DNA of 64,000 bases from Hamadaea tsunoensis DSM 44101 (GTDB taxonomy: Bacteria; Actinomycetota; Actinomycetes; Mycobacteriales; Micromonosporaceae), in contig NZ_AUAX01000028.1 in NCBI RefSeq assembly GCF_000428945.1, forward strand, positions 59,977 to 123,976, written 5' to 3'. A program made the translations under genes and the position numbers. This document shows, one piece after another, positions 14,424-23,206 of this stretch. Within the stretch, counting starts at the first letter, position 1. Each line of letters starts with the position of its first letter. The notes under the pieces were generated by a model that saw only the letters and a list, made by a program, of their open reading frames with translations, searched no databases and was not told where the DNA came from.

Positions 14424-15449
14424 ATGCGCGAGCTGCCGCTGGTCTCGGTGATCGTTCCCAACTACAACTACGCGAGCACGCTCGGTGCGTGCATCGAGTC
14501 CGCTCAGCGCCAGACCTACCCGTCCGTCGAGGTGATCGTGGCCGACGACGCGAGCACCGACGACTCCGTCGCCGTGGCACGGGCCCGCGGGGTGACGGTG
14601 CTGGAGACCGACGTCAACGCGGGCGTCTCGACCGCGCGCAACCGCGGCGCCGCGGCCGCGGCCGGCGACATCCTGTTCTTCGTGGACTCCGACGTCGCGC
14701 TGGAACCCGACGCCATCGCCCAGGCCGTGACCATGCTGCGCGACAAGCCCGAGGTGGGCGCGGTGTGCGGCATGTACCTGGCCGAGCCGATGTTCCCGGA
14801 CACCCTGGTCAAGCGGTACCGCGCGATCCAGCAGTTCGTCTGGTTCACCGAGATCGACGGACCGATCCCGGGCCTGCACTCCGCGCTGTTCGCCATCCGC
14901 CGCGCCACGTTCGAGGAGATCGGCCCGTTCAACACCAACCTGCGCTGGACCGAGGAGCAGGACTACGGCTTCCGGCTCAACGCCCGCTACCAGGTGCTCG
15001 CGGCCTCCGCGATCCGCGGCCGGCACGACCACGACGGCACGCTCCGGGTCATGATCACCAAGGTCTTCCAGCGTACGCGGCTGGGCGCGCCCAACTGGCT
15101 GCGGCTGGGCTCGATGCCGGGCGGCGCCGGGACCCCCTATCGCGCTCTGGGCAGCGGTTTCGTGCTGCTGGCCCTGCTGGGCCTGCTCGTCTCGCCGTTC
15201 CTGGGCGCGTGGGGGCTCGGCGGCTGGGGGTTCGCCGCCACCGCCCTCGCGCTGATCATCGGGATCGCCCTCGACGGCCGGACGTACGCGTACGCCTTCC
15301 GGCACCACGGCGTCCTTTTCGGACTACAGTTCACGGTGCTGCACCTGCTCGTGATGCTGACCTCCGCGGTGGCCGGCGGCCTCGGCATCCTTTCGGGCCT
15401 GCTGTTCCCGAGCAAGACCCGGCGGCTGTACGGCGTACGCAACGCCTGA
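14424..15449 (+). CDS. GT2 family glycosyltransferase with C-terminal membrane helices
   Basis: 341 residues. The N-terminal GT-A domain opens with LVSVIVPNYNYASTLGACIES and continues with VIVADDASTDDS, the nucleotide-binding region, and FFVDSDVAL, the DxD metal site (about residue 90). TEEQDYGFRL is the acidic acceptor-site motif. The last 90 residues hold two to three membrane helices (FVLLALLGLLVSPFLGAW, FAATALALIIGIAL, FTVLHLLVMLTSAVAGGLG), anchoring the catalytic domain to the cytoplasmic face. ATG 14424 has an AGGAGG at 14414-14419. It probably adds a sugar to a lipid-linked envelope glycan. It is paralogous in layout to the GT2 at 18667. Confidence 0.9.
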   Translation: MRELPLVSVIVPNYNYASTLGACIESAQRQTYPSVEVIVADDASTDDSVAVARARGVTVLETDVNAGVSTARNRGAAAAAGDILFFVDSDVALEPDAIAQAVTMLRDKPEVGAVCGMYLAEPMFPDTLVKRYRAIQQFVWFTEIDGPIPGLHSALFAIRRATFEEIGPFNTNLRWTEEQDYGFRLNARYQVLAASAIRGRHDHDGTLRVMITKVFQRTRLGAPNWLRLGSMPGGAGTPYRALGSGFVLLALLGLLVSPFLGAWGLGGWGFAATALALIIGIALDGRTYAYAFRHHGVLFGLQFTVLHLLVMLTSAVAGGLGILSGLLFPSKTRRLYGVRNA

Positions 15450-15505
15450 GTGCGCAGCGCCTGACGCCGGACGTACCGTTCACCATCCACATCGGAGAGT
15501 AAGAG

Positions 15506-16423
15506 ATGACGACACCGCGCTCGTTCACCGTCGACAGCACCACCGGCGACGTGCTCGCCGGCATCGATCTACAGGGTCAGGTGGCCGTCGTCACCGGCGG
15601 ATACTCGGGGCTGGGGCTCGCCACCACGCGGGCCCTGGCCGCGGCCGGCGCCACCGTCGTCGTGCCCGCCCGGCGGCCCGACGCCGCCAAGGAAGCGCTG
15701 GCCGACGTGGCCGGCACCGAGGTCGACGAGCTGGAACTGAGCGACCTCGACAGCGTGAGCGCGTTCGCGGAGCGGTTCGTCGGCACCGGCCGGTCGATCG
15801 ACATCCTGATCAACAATGCCGGGGTCATGGCGCTGCCGGAGACCCGGATCGGGGACGGCTGGGAGGCGCACTTCGCGATCAACCACCTCGGCCACTACGC
15901 GCTCACCAACCAGCTCTGGCCGGCGCTGGCCGCCGACGGGGGCGCCCGCGTCGTCGAGGTCTCCTCCGGCGTGAGCCCGGACAGCGCGATCAACTGGGCC
16001 GACGTGCACTTCACCGAGGGCTACAACAAGTGGGCCGCGTACGCGCAGTCGAAGTTCGCCAACGCCCTGTTCGCCGCCCAGCTGGACGTGCTCGGCCGGG
16101 ACCTCGGGGTCCGGGCGTTCTCGGCGAACCCCGGCTACATCCTCACTCCCCTGCAGCGCCACCTGGACAAGCAGGAGATGATCGACGCGGGCTGGATCGA
16201 CGAGGCCGGTACGCCGCTGCTGCCCGAGTTCCGGGCACCCGAGCAGGGCGCCGCCACGTTCGTCTGGGCGGCCACCGCACCGGAGCTCTCCGGTCAGGGC
16301 GGCGGCTACTGCCTGCACTGCGCGGTCGCCCGGCCGTTCGACACCCCGGCCGACCTCGAACAGGCCGCGAAGCTGTGGGCCTACTCGGCCGAGCTGACCG
16401 GCGTCGACGCGTTCGCCGCCTGA
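15506..16423 (+). CDS. short-chain dehydrogenase/reductase
   Basis: 305-residue SDR. It has TGGYSGLG (residues 30-37) for the dinucleotide, INNAGVMA, a VSSG serine and YAQSK (catalytic tyrosine and lysine) in the order expected of classical SDRs. The ARRPDAAKEAL segment after the second strand, with two arginines, favours NADP. It is closest in style to the retinol-dehydrogenase-like / WW-domain oxidoreductase group, so the substrate is not predictable. The C-terminal tail GGGYCLHCAVARPFD is a typical closing segment. ATG 15506 follows GGAGAG. It lies 56 bp after the GT2 gene on the same strand but its role in glycan synthesis is not shown. Confidence 0.9.
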   Translation: MTTPRSFTVDSTTGDVLAGIDLQGQVAVVTGGYSGLGLATTRALAAAGATVVVPARRPDAAKEALADVAGTEVDELELSDLDSVSAFAERFVGTGRSIDILINNAGVMALPETRIGDGWEAHFAINHLGHYALTNQLWPALAADGGARVVEVSSGVSPDSAINWADVHFTEGYNKWAAYAQSKFANALFAAQLDVLGRDLGVRAFSANPGYILTPLQRHLDKQEMIDAGWIDEAGTPLLPEFRAPEQGAATFVWAATAPELSGQGGGYCLHCAVARPFDTPADLEQAAKLWAYSAELTGVDAFAA

Positions 16424-16437
16424 CGCCGGTTCCGCCC

Positions 16438-16471
16438 GTTCCACTGCTCTGTCAGTTCCACTGCTCTGTCA
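16438..16471. repeat. 17-bp tandem repeat at convergent gene ends
   Basis: Two exact copies of GTTCCACTGCTCTGTCA at 16438-16454 and 16455-16471. The second contains the minus-strand stop codon of the SARP gene (16469-16471). The array fills most of the 45-bp gap between two convergent stops. Confidence 0.8.
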
Positions 16472-18355
16472 GTTCTGCAGGGACCGCTCCCGGGCGTACA
16501 GCCGGACCAGATCGCCCATCCGGTAGGTGCCCGGGGCGGACGTCTCCAGCAGCTGCGCGTCCACGAGACGTTCCAGGGCCCGCTCCGCGTACGCCTCGGA
16601 GCGGGCCAGCACCCGCGCCGCCGACGAGCTGCTCAGCTCGTCCCCGCCGGCCGTGCTGAGCAGGATGAACGCCTCCGCGGCGGCGCGGGCCGACGGGTCG
16701 GCGCTGCCGAACAGCCGCTCGTAGGTGCCGGCGATGCTGGACCTCAGCCCGATCCCGTCGAACTCCAGGTTGTCGAGCCGGCGATGCTCGTCGGCGAGCC
16801 GGTCGCGCAGCTCCGCCAGCGGCCAGCCGGGCCGCGCCACCAGCCGGGCGGCCGCGATCCGCAATGCGAGCGGCAGCCCTTCGCACCAGCGCGCGATCGC
16901 GGCGGCCGCCTCCGGCTCGGCACCGACCCGGTCCCGCCCGGCCAGCCGGGCGAGCAGCGCGACCGCCTCGTCCACCGGCAGCGGGCCGATCGGCACCGCC
17001 CACACGTCGCCCCACCCCGCCAGCGGCTGGCGTCCCGTCACGACGAGACCGCAGCCCGTGCCGCCCGGCCGCAGCGGCCGGACCTGGACGGCGTCAGCCG
17101 CGTTGTCCAGCACCAGCAGCATCCGCCGCTCGGCCATCGCCGAGCGGAACAGCGCCGCCGCCTCGTCCACCGGGATCGAGGGCGCGGCCGCGACGCCGAG
17201 CGTACGCAGCAGGCGCGCCAGCGACTCGCCCGGGCTCAGCGGCGCCGCGCCGGTGCTGTAGCCGCTCAGATCCAGGTACAGCTGCCCGTCGGGGTAGCGG
17301 TCGGCAAGCTGATGGGCGGCGTGGATCGCCACCGTCGACTTCCCGACCCCGGCGGCGCCGTAGATCATCACGACCGGCGGCGAGCCCCCGTCCCGCGTCG
17401 GGGCCAGGGCCGCGTGGATGCGGTTCAGTTCACGCGTACGCCCGACGAAGCTGGCCACGTCCGGCGGCAGCTGCCTCGGCACCGGCGACCCGGCGACCCG
17501 GACGGCTCCGCCGCCGGACGGCGTACCGATGGGATAGGCGCGGATGGGATAGGTGTCCTCCAGTTCGCCCCGCAGCACCGCCACGTGCAGATTCCGCAGC
17601 TCCGGACCGGGCTCGACGCCGAGCTGCTCGGCGATCTGCGTACGCGCGACCGCGTACGACTGCAACGCCTCGGAGGTCCGGCCGAGCGCGCACAGCGCCC
17701 ACATGCGTACGGCGACAAGGGGTTCGGCCAGCGGATGGGCCTCGACGATGCCGGCCAGCCGGTCGGCGACGGCGGCCGCGTTGCCGAGCCGCAGCTCCTC
17801 GGCCGCCCAGGCGCCGGCGAGACCGATGAGCTGAGATTCGGCGCTGCGCCGCACCTTCATCGCCCAGTAGCCGGTCAGGCTCGACAACGGCTCGCCACGC
17901 CAGAGATCCATGGCCGCCCGCAGCGCCGCGACCTGACGCGGATCCCCCGGCGCGCCCGTCCGGCTGGCCGCCAGCAGCTGGCCGACCCGGTGCAGGTCCA
18001 CATCGCAGCGGTCGATCTCCAGCACGTATCCGTCGGCGTGCCGGATGAGCCGTACCGGCCCGCGGCCGCCTTCCTCCTTGCCCGCGGCGCCCCGGTGGTC
18101 GGCGGGCGCCTCCGGCGTTCCACGCTCCGCGGAGCCGAGGAACCGGCGCAGCCGGGCGACGTGCGCGTACAGGGCGCTCCGGGGCGCGTCGGGCGTCTGG
18201 ACACCCCAGACGCGTTCGGTCAACACGTCGATGGAGACCGGCGTGCCGGCGTCCACGGCCAGCGCGGCGAGTACCGCGCGGCGTTGCAGCGGGCCGGCGT
18301 CGAGACTGTGTCCCCCCGCCTCGACGTCGACCGGTCCCAGCAGACGAACCTTCAT
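16469..18355 (-). CDS. AfsR/SARP-type regulator lacking the TPR region
   Basis: 628 residues. Residues 1-95 are an OmpR-type winged helix (MKVRLLGPVDVEAGG, RRAVLAALAV, DVLTERVWG, ALYAHVARLRRFL). About 100-265 is the bacterial transcriptional activator domain (IDRCDVDLHRVGQLLAA to QLGVEPGPELRNLH). About 300-560 is an NB-ARC STAND ATPase with Walker A YGAAGVGKST and Walker B MLLVLDNAAD. It ends with a winged-helix-like segment and stops without the tetratricopeptide domain found in full-length AfsR. SARPs activate secondary-metabolite or developmental genes by binding heptameric direct repeats. ATG 18355 follows AGGGGG. It sits among glycan genes, but its targets cannot be read from the sequence. 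Confidence 0.9.
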   Translation of the reverse strand: MKVRLLGPVDVEAGGHSLDAGPLQRRAVLAALAVDAGTPVSIDVLTERVWGVQTPDAPRSALYAHVARLRRFLGSAERGTPEAPADHRGAAGKEEGGRGPVRLIRHADGYVLEIDRCDVDLHRVGQLLAASRTGAPGDPRQVAALRAAMDLWRGEPLSSLTGYWAMKVRRSAESQLIGLAGAWAAEELRLGNAAAVADRLAGIVEAHPLAEPLVAVRMWALCALGRTSEALQSYAVARTQIAEQLGVEPGPELRNLHVAVLRGELEDTYPIRAYPIGTPSGGGAVRVAGSPVPRQLPPDVASFVGRTRELNRIHAALAPTRDGGSPPVVMIYGAAGVGKSTVAIHAAHQLADRYPDGQLYLDLSGYSTGAAPLSPGESLARLLRTLGVAAAPSIPVDEAAALFRSAMAERRMLLVLDNAADAVQVRPLRPGGTGCGLVVTGRQPLAGWGDVWAVPIGPLPVDEAVALLARLAGRDRVGAEPEAAAAIARWCEGLPLALRIAAARLVARPGWPLAELRDRLADEHRRLDNLEFDGIGLRSSIAGTYERLFGSADPSARAAAEAFILLSTAGGDELSSSSAARVLARSEAYAERALERLVDAQLLETSAPGTYRMGDLVRLYARERSLQN

Positions 18356-18666
18356 GCATCCCCCTTGCATGCCGTGCCGTCCCAACGCGCGTCACGGATG
18401 ATGCTCCTATATGGAACAATCCTGATGGGAGCGTTCCCACGCCCTCATACATCGCGACCCTAGTTGGCTGATCCGACGAACGGAAGCGTTTATGACGACA
18501 CTGATGTAAATACGTGCTCTCGAACGGCGAATGCCGGACACGACTACGGCCTGCGGAGACGTCTCCGCAGGCCGTAGCGGTTGTCAATGTCCACGGTCGG
18601 CTATACCGGCGGTCGATGCCCGCGGCAATGCACGCCCGTGGTGGTCGCGTATGTGAGTGATGGTCG
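18356..18666. other. intergenic region upstream of the SARP gene
   Basis: No gene here. It holds the SARP promoter region, a small inverted repeat TGGGA(4)TCCCA at 18426-18439 that could bind a regulator, and the 34-bp perfect palindrome at 18544-18577 described separately. It is relatively AT-rich around 18440-18530. Confidence 0.5.
18544..18577 (-). terminator. 34-bp perfect palindrome, loop-less terminator
   Basis: Seventeen-base arms from CTACGGCCTGCGGAGAC to its exact complement with no spacer. It lies about 90 bp past the stop of the GT2 gene at 18667 and just upstream of the SARP promoter, so it probably ends the GT2 operon transcript. No U-tract. Confidence 0.6.
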
Positions 18667-19794
18667 TCACTGCGCGGCGGGCGCGGTTCCCGGCGCACCC
18701 GCGTTCGCGTAGCGCCGGCGGAACCGCGGATCGACGGCGTAGCGCAACGCGCCGCTCAGGCCGCCCAGCCCGACCGCGAACCCGTAGGCGTAGCTGAGCG
18801 CCGCCGTGGCCGCGGCCGTCCGCCAGCCCGCGGTGCGGCGCACGTACGCCAGCAGCGGCAGGTTCAGCGCGACGAACCAGCCCAGCAGCCCGGCCGGCAC
18901 CACCACCAGGTACGCCGACAGCAGCGGCAGCGGCACGGTGGCGAACGCCAGCCCGATCGCGAGGATCTCCGGCGGCCGGTGCAGCGCCTCCTGCTCGGGC
19001 TTGAGGTCCCGGCGGCGCAGGATCAGCGGCACGAGCGACACCGCCCGGCCGAACCGCTTGCGCAGCACGGTCGCCACGCGGTCGTCGTCATCGTGGTAGC
19101 CCACCACGTCCAGCGCCCGCGCCACGGGGAAGTTCCCGGCGATGCGCAGCCCGAACTCGTGGTCCTCGTTGGTCCACTGGCCGTGCAGGCGCTCGTCGAA
19201 GCCGCCGATCCGCTCGATCACCGAGCGGCGTACGGCGCCCACGGCGAAGTGTCCGGTGTGGACCGGCGACGGCTGGATCTGCCGGTAGTGGCCGAACAGC
19301 ACCTGGACGCGTTCCACCACTCCGTCGTCGATGAGCGGCCGGTCGCCGTAGACCCCCCAGGCGGCCCCGCACTCCGGATCCTCGGTGAGGACGCGTACCG
19401 CGTTGGCGACCGCGTCCGGCGCGAGCGCCACGTCGGAGTCGAGGAAGAACACGATCTCCCCGCGGCTCGCGGCCACCCCCCGGTTGCGGGCGATGCCGGC
19501 GCCGCCATTGCGCTCCAGGCGTACGACGGTGCAGGGATAGCGGCCCGCGATGGCCGCGGTGTCGTCGGTGCCGGCGTCGTCCACGACGATGAGTTCGACG
19601 GCCGGATGGGTCTGCGCGAGCACGGACTCGACGCACAGCGCGATGGTCTTGGCGCTGTTGTGGCACGGAACGATCACCGAGACCAGCACGCCGTCCCCCT
19701 TCGCGCCGCCTGCCTTCACACCGCCTGCCTTCACGCCGTTTCCCCGCACGCCGGGTTCCGTGCTGGCGCCTGCTGTACTGCCACTGGTCGTCAT
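18667..19794 (-). CDS. GT2 family glycosyltransferase with membrane anchor
   Basis: 375-residue GT2. The catalytic core has VSVIVPCHNSAKTIALCVESV, LIVVDDAGTDDT and FFLDSDVALAPDA (DxD) with NEDHEFGLRI as the acceptor-side acidic motif. Three hydrophobic helices near the end (about 285-365) anchor it. It begins with a 35-residue low-complexity, glycine-rich extension containing an in-frame tandem repeat (VKAGG twice, then AKGDG), so the functional start may be downstream, close to VLVSVIVPC. It is 33 bp after the EEP-family gene on the same strand and probably shares its transcript. Domain order matches the GT2 at 14424. Confidence 0.9.
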   Translation of the reverse strand: MTTSGSTAGASTEPGVRGNGVKAGGVKAGGAKGDGVLVSVIVPCHNSAKTIALCVESVLAQTHPAVELIVVDDAGTDDTAAIAGRYPCTVVRLERNGGAGIARNRGVAASRGEIVFFLDSDVALAPDAVANAVRVLTEDPECGAAWGVYGDRPLIDDGVVERVQVLFGHYRQIQPSPVHTGHFAVGAVRRSVIERIGGFDERLHGQWTNEDHEFGLRIAGNFPVARALDVVGYHDDDDRVATVLRKRFGRAVSLVPLILRRRDLKPEQEALHRPPEILAIGLAFATVPLPLLSAYLVVVPAGLLGWFVALNLPLLAYVRRTAGWRTAAATAALSYAYGFAVGLGGLSGALRYAVDPRFRRRYANAGAPGTAPAAQ

Positions 19795-19827
19795 CGAGCC
19801 TCCACGGTGGAGTTGTGCCGCCGCCGC

Positions 19828-21000
19828 TCAGCGGGGCGCGAGCCGGATCCGCTGGACCTTGTGGTCGGAGAAGCCCGCCGGGGAGAGCTGGTCGTAGCTC
19901 GACACCGTGACGTCGGGCGTGGTGAACAGCCAGTCCAGCCGCCACCAGTAGCGGCCGGCCTGCCAGGTGGTCGGATAGAACGACGACAGCGCCCGCGACT
20001 GGTCGACCAGCCGGTCCGGCACCATGCGCAGGACGCCCATCGCCGGCGAGGTGTTGAAGTCGCCGCCCAGCACGACCCGGTTCGGGTTGTGGCCGATGTC
20101 CTCCTGGAGCGCCTCCAGGCTCGCCTTGCGCATCTCGAAGTTGAACCGGTCGATGGCGAACATGCTCTGGCCCGGGTCGCCGCGCAGCCGGAAGATCCGC
20201 TGCGGCGGCTGGTAGAGGTGCGAGTCGTAGAAGGAGACGACCTGCCCGTCGACCCGGATGTCGGTCCGCAGGGTCTGCGACTGGTAGAACAGCGGCCGGG
20301 TCGCCAGGCCGTGCGGCACCGCCTTCAGGTCGTCCGGCAGGTACTTCGTCGTATCGAGCCAGCTGTGCCCGACGACCGGCAGCCGCGACAGCGTGATGTC
20401 CCGGCCGGCGATCACGATCTCGTAGCCGGGGAACTCCGCCCGCAGCCGGTCGGTCTGGTCGATCGCGAGCGCCTGCGACGCCGTGTCCGCGAGCGTCAGG
20501 TCGACGTGCGCGTACTCCTGGAGCATGTAGACGTCCGCGTTCATCGCCTTGAGGAACGCGTAGAACTGGTCTGTCGTGTGTGGACCGCCTGGTTCCCAGT
20601 CCTGGTCCCAGTATTCGGTGTTCCAGGTGACGACGGTGATCGCCCCGGCCGGCTCCGCGGGTGGCGAATACCACAGCGTCGCGAAGTTGAACCCGCTGAA
20701 CGGCAGGCCCACCGCCAGAGCCAGCAGCGGTACGCCGACCAGCTTCCAGCGTACGCGGACCGCCAGCGCGATCCCGAGCAGCAGCACGGGAACCAGGGCG
20801 AACACGAACGGCGGCAGGAGATCGGCCGGCCCCCACCAGTACGCCCGGCCGCTCAGCAACCAGTGCAGCGCGACGAGGAGAAGCCAGCCGGAGCAGGCGG
20901 CCACGGCCAGTCGGGTCGGCCAGCGGCGGTGTCGTTTGAGGACTGTCGGAGGCACCGGCGGCTGCGCGCTACCCGGTAGAACGTCGATGACTTCGGCCAC
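19828..21000 (-). CDS. membrane-anchored endonuclease/exonuclease/phosphatase (EEP) family protein
   Basis: About 390 residues. Three N-terminal membrane helices (LAVAACSGWLLLVALHWLLSG, FVFALVPVLLLGIALAV, LLALAVGLPFSGFNF) precede a secreted-side EEP fold domain. Catalytic landmarks are VVTWNTEYW (metal-binding Asn/Glu), YMLQEYAHV (Glu), VVLGGDFNTSP (Asp/Asn) and FSDHKV (Asp-His near the C-terminus). Members cleave phosphodiester or phosphoester bonds, and membrane-anchored actinobacterial forms may process lipid-linked or glycan phosphates. That substrate idea is inference. I prefer GTG 21000 (or 21006) over the longer reading. It is divergent from the epimerase gene, and the 11-bp-phased direct repeat lies just upstream. 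Confidence 0.85.
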   Translation of the reverse strand: MAEVIDVLPGSAQPPVPPTVLKRHRRWPTRLAVAACSGWLLLVALHWLLSGRAYWWGPADLLPPFVFALVPVLLLGIALAVRVRWKLVGVPLLALAVGLPFSGFNFATLWYSPPAEPAGAITVVTWNTEYWDQDWEPGGPHTTDQFYAFLKAMNADVYMLQEYAHVDLTLADTASQALAIDQTDRLRAEFPGYEIVIAGRDITLSRLPVVGHSWLDTTKYLPDDLKAVPHGLATRPLFYQSQTLRTDIRVDGQVVSFYDSHLYQPPQRIFRLRGDPGQSMFAIDRFNFEMRKASLEALQEDIGHNPNRVVLGGDFNTSPAMGVLRMVPDRLVDQSRALSSFYPTTWQAGRYWWRLDWLFTTPDVTVSSYDQLSPAGFSDHKVQRIRLAPR

Positions 21001-21023
21001 GATCACACTCTCGCCACCGGCTC

Positions 21024-21041
21024 CTTGTCGGATTCTTGGCG
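21024..21041 (-). promoter_or_regulatory. 11-bp-phased direct repeat, site 3 (CGMCAAG)
   Basis: On the minus strand CGCCAAG (21041-21035) and CGACAAG (21030-21024) are 11 bp apart, upstream of the EEP gene. As at site 1, a hexamer (GAGAGT, 21012-21007) follows after eleven bases and the GTG start after six more. Confidence 0.55.
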
Positions 21042-21142
21042 CCGGCCGGCCGCCGCGACAAGAGAACGGCAATCGCCGATCGGCGACGCTCGTGCTGCCC
21101 GGGACCGCACATCAGCCGACAGCACAGACGACGGGAGGGAAC

Positions 21143-22186
21143 GTGCACATCGTTCTCACGGGAGCGGCCGGCATGCTGGGCACCGCCCTGCTGGACCGGG
21201 AATGGCCCGGGTTCACCTGGACGGGCGTCGACCTGCGGCCGCCCAGACACGCGCACGACAACGCACAGGACGGCGCGCAGGACTTCGTGACCGCCGACGT
21301 CCGCGACACCGACCGGCTCGCCAAGGTGTTCGCCGGCGCCGACGTGGTGGTGCACGCGGCCGCCGCGCTGCCGAGCCACCGGTCCGCCGAGATCCGGTCC
21401 GTCGACGTGGACGGCACCCGTTCGGTGGTCGAGGCGGTACGCCGGGCGGGCGTACCCCGGTTGGTGCACATCTCCTCGACGGCCGTGTACGGGCTGCCCC
21501 GCTACTGCCCGACGCCGGAGGACTATCCGCGGGTGCCCGTGGACGCGTACTCGGGCGCGAAGGTGGCGGCGGAGTCCATAGTGGAGCAGGCCCGCCGGGA
21601 CGGCCTCTGCGCGCCCATCCTGCGCCCCAAGACCTTCCTCGGCCGGGAGCGGCTGGGCATCTTCGCGATGCTCTTCGAGTGGGCCGACGAGGGCCGGCAC
21701 TTCCCGCTCATCGGCGGCGGGCGGGCCGTCACGCAGATGCTCGACGTCGGCGACCTGTGCGACGCCGTCCGGCTCGTCTGCGAAGGCCCGGACGAGGCCG
21801 TCAACGACACGTTCAACATCGGCGCCGCCGAGTACGGGCCGCTGCGCGACGACTTCCAGGCCGTGCTGGACGCGGCCGGGTACGGCCGGCGGATCATCTC
21901 GGTCCCCGTCGGGCCGGCCGTCGCCGGTCTGCGTACGCTCGCCGCCCTGCGGTTGTCGCCGGTGTACGCGCGGCTGGTGCACAAGCTCGTCCGCGACTCC
22001 TACGTCTCGATCGACAAGGCCGTCGACCGGCTCGGCTACGCCCCGAAGGTCAGCGGCCGCGACTCGCTGCTGGCGACCTACGACTGGTGGCGGCGGGAGG
22101 CCGCCCCGCTGCGGCGTACGACCGGCCGCACGCACCGCGACCCGTGGCGCCAGGGTGCCCTGCGACTCGCCAAGGCGCTCTTCTGA
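21143..22186 (+). CDS. NAD-dependent epimerase/dehydratase
   Basis: 347-residue extended-SDR enzyme. It begins VHIVLTGAAGMLGTALLD with the GxxGxxG nucleotide motif at residues 7-13, followed by DVVVHAAAALPS, HISSTAVYG (serine) and AYSGAK (catalytic YxxxK). The acidic VDGTRSVVEA and LRPKTFLG segments complete the nucleotide-sugar epimerase pattern. It likely converts a nucleotide sugar, though the substrate is unknown. GTG 21143 is chosen because GGGAGG sits just upstream. The gene is followed by the UbiA-type and GT4 genes with short spacing, so all three probably form one operon feeding lipid-linked sugar synthesis. Confidence 0.88.
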   Translation: MHIVLTGAAGMLGTALLDREWPGFTWTGVDLRPPRHAHDNAQDGAQDFVTADVRDTDRLAKVFAGADVVVHAAAALPSHRSAEIRSVDVDGTRSVVEAVRRAGVPRLVHISSTAVYGLPRYCPTPEDYPRVPVDAYSGAKVAAESIVEQARRDGLCAPILRPKTFLGRERLGIFAMLFEWADEGRHFPLIGGGRAVTQMLDVGDLCDAVRLVCEGPDEAVNDTFNIGAAEYGPLRDDFQAVLDAAGYGRRIISVPVGPAVAGLRTLAALRLSPVYARLVHKLVRDSYVSIDKAVDRLGYAPKVSGRDSLLATYDWWRREAAPLRRTTGRTHRDPWRQGALRLAKALF

Positions 22187-22231
22187 CCGACCCGCAACAG
22201 CCGAGCACTCTCCTGAACGGGAGGTTCCGCC

Positions 22232-23206
22232 GTGGATCAGACCCTGACCGAGGCCCTGGACACCCTGCCCGCCGTGCCGACCACCGCCATCTCGACCACC
22301 GCCACTGCGACCACCGCCGTCACCACCTGGGGACGGCTGTCCGCCTACGTCGCGCTGCTGCGCCCCCGCCACTGGGTCAAGGGCAGTCTCGTACTCGTCG
22401 GACCGCTCGTCACCGGTCCGGTGCGCAGCTGGCCGCACCTGGCCACCCTGCTGCTCACGCTGGCCGCCTTCCTGCTCGCCGCGTCCACCGTCTACGTCCT
22501 GAACGACCTGCGCGACCGCGAATCCGACCGGCTGCATCCGCTCAAACGCCTGCGCCCGATCGCCAGCGGCCGGGTCAGCCCGGCGGGCGCGGTCTGGCTG
22601 CTCGCGGCGATGGGCACGGGCATGGCCGGGGTGCTGGTCCTGCTGCCTCGGCTGGTCGCCGTGATCGTGGTCGCGTACCTGCTGATGAACGTGTGGTACA
22701 GCTTCGCGCTCAAACGCCAGCCCCTCGTCGACGTCTCCGTCGTCGCCACCGGCTTCGTCCTGCGCGTGCTGGCCGGCACCGTCGCGGCCGGGCTCGCGCC
22801 GCAGCCGTTCCTGCTCATCGCGGTCTACGGCGCGTGCATGGCGCTCTCCCTGGGCAAGCGCCGGCATGAGCTGTCCGCCACCACCGATGCCGCCGTACGC
22901 CACCGGCCGGCCCTGTCGGCGTACTCGGTGTCCTTTCTGGACCACGTGGTCGTGGTGAACCTCGTGGCCGCCCTGGTCGGCTACGTCGCCTTCCTCTGGC
23001 CGATGCGCCCGCCCTACGGTCCGGTGACGGCGGTGCTGACCTTTCCGTTCGCGACCTACACGATCTTCCGGTACCTGCAGATGCTCATGGTCGAGCGGTC
23101 CGGCGGCGACCCCGTCGAGGACCTGATCCGCGACCGGCCGCTGCTGGTCAACGTCGGCATCTGGGGCGTCATCCTGCTCCCCGTCCTGGTGGTGAGCGCC
23201 CTGTGA
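22232..23206 (+). CDS. UbiA-family prenyl-phosphate (decaprenyl-phosphate phosphoribosyl-like) transferase
   Basis: 324 residues with seven to nine membrane helices. The first aspartate-rich site NDLRDRESDR (residues 91-100) is followed directly by LHPLKRLRPI, the combination seen in decaprenyl-phosphate 5-phosphoribosyltransferases (UbiA/Rv3806c type). A second polar loop DVSVVATGFVLRVLAG lies near residue 170. That enzyme transfers phosphoribose from PRPP to a polyprenyl phosphate, feeding arabinofuranose-containing glycans. The specificity here is inferred from the motif alone. The N-terminal 30 residues are a threonine/alanine-rich extension. The start is GTG 22232 with GGGAGG upstream. 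Its stop overlaps the GT4 start by four bases (GTGA). Confidence 0.85.
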   Translation: MDQTLTEALDTLPAVPTTAISTTATATTAVTTWGRLSAYVALLRPRHWVKGSLVLVGPLVTGPVRSWPHLATLLLTLAAFLLAASTVYVLNDLRDRESDRLHPLKRLRPIASGRVSPAGAVWLLAAMGTGMAGVLVLLPRLVAVIVVAYLLMNVWYSFALKRQPLVDVSVVATGFVLRVLAGTVAAGLAPQPFLLIAVYGACMALSLGKRRHELSATTDAAVRHRPALSAYSVSFLDHVVVVNLVAALVGYVAFLWPMRPPYGPVTAVLTFPFATYTIFRYLQMLMVERSGGDPVEDLIRDRPLLVNVGIWGVILLPVLVVSAL

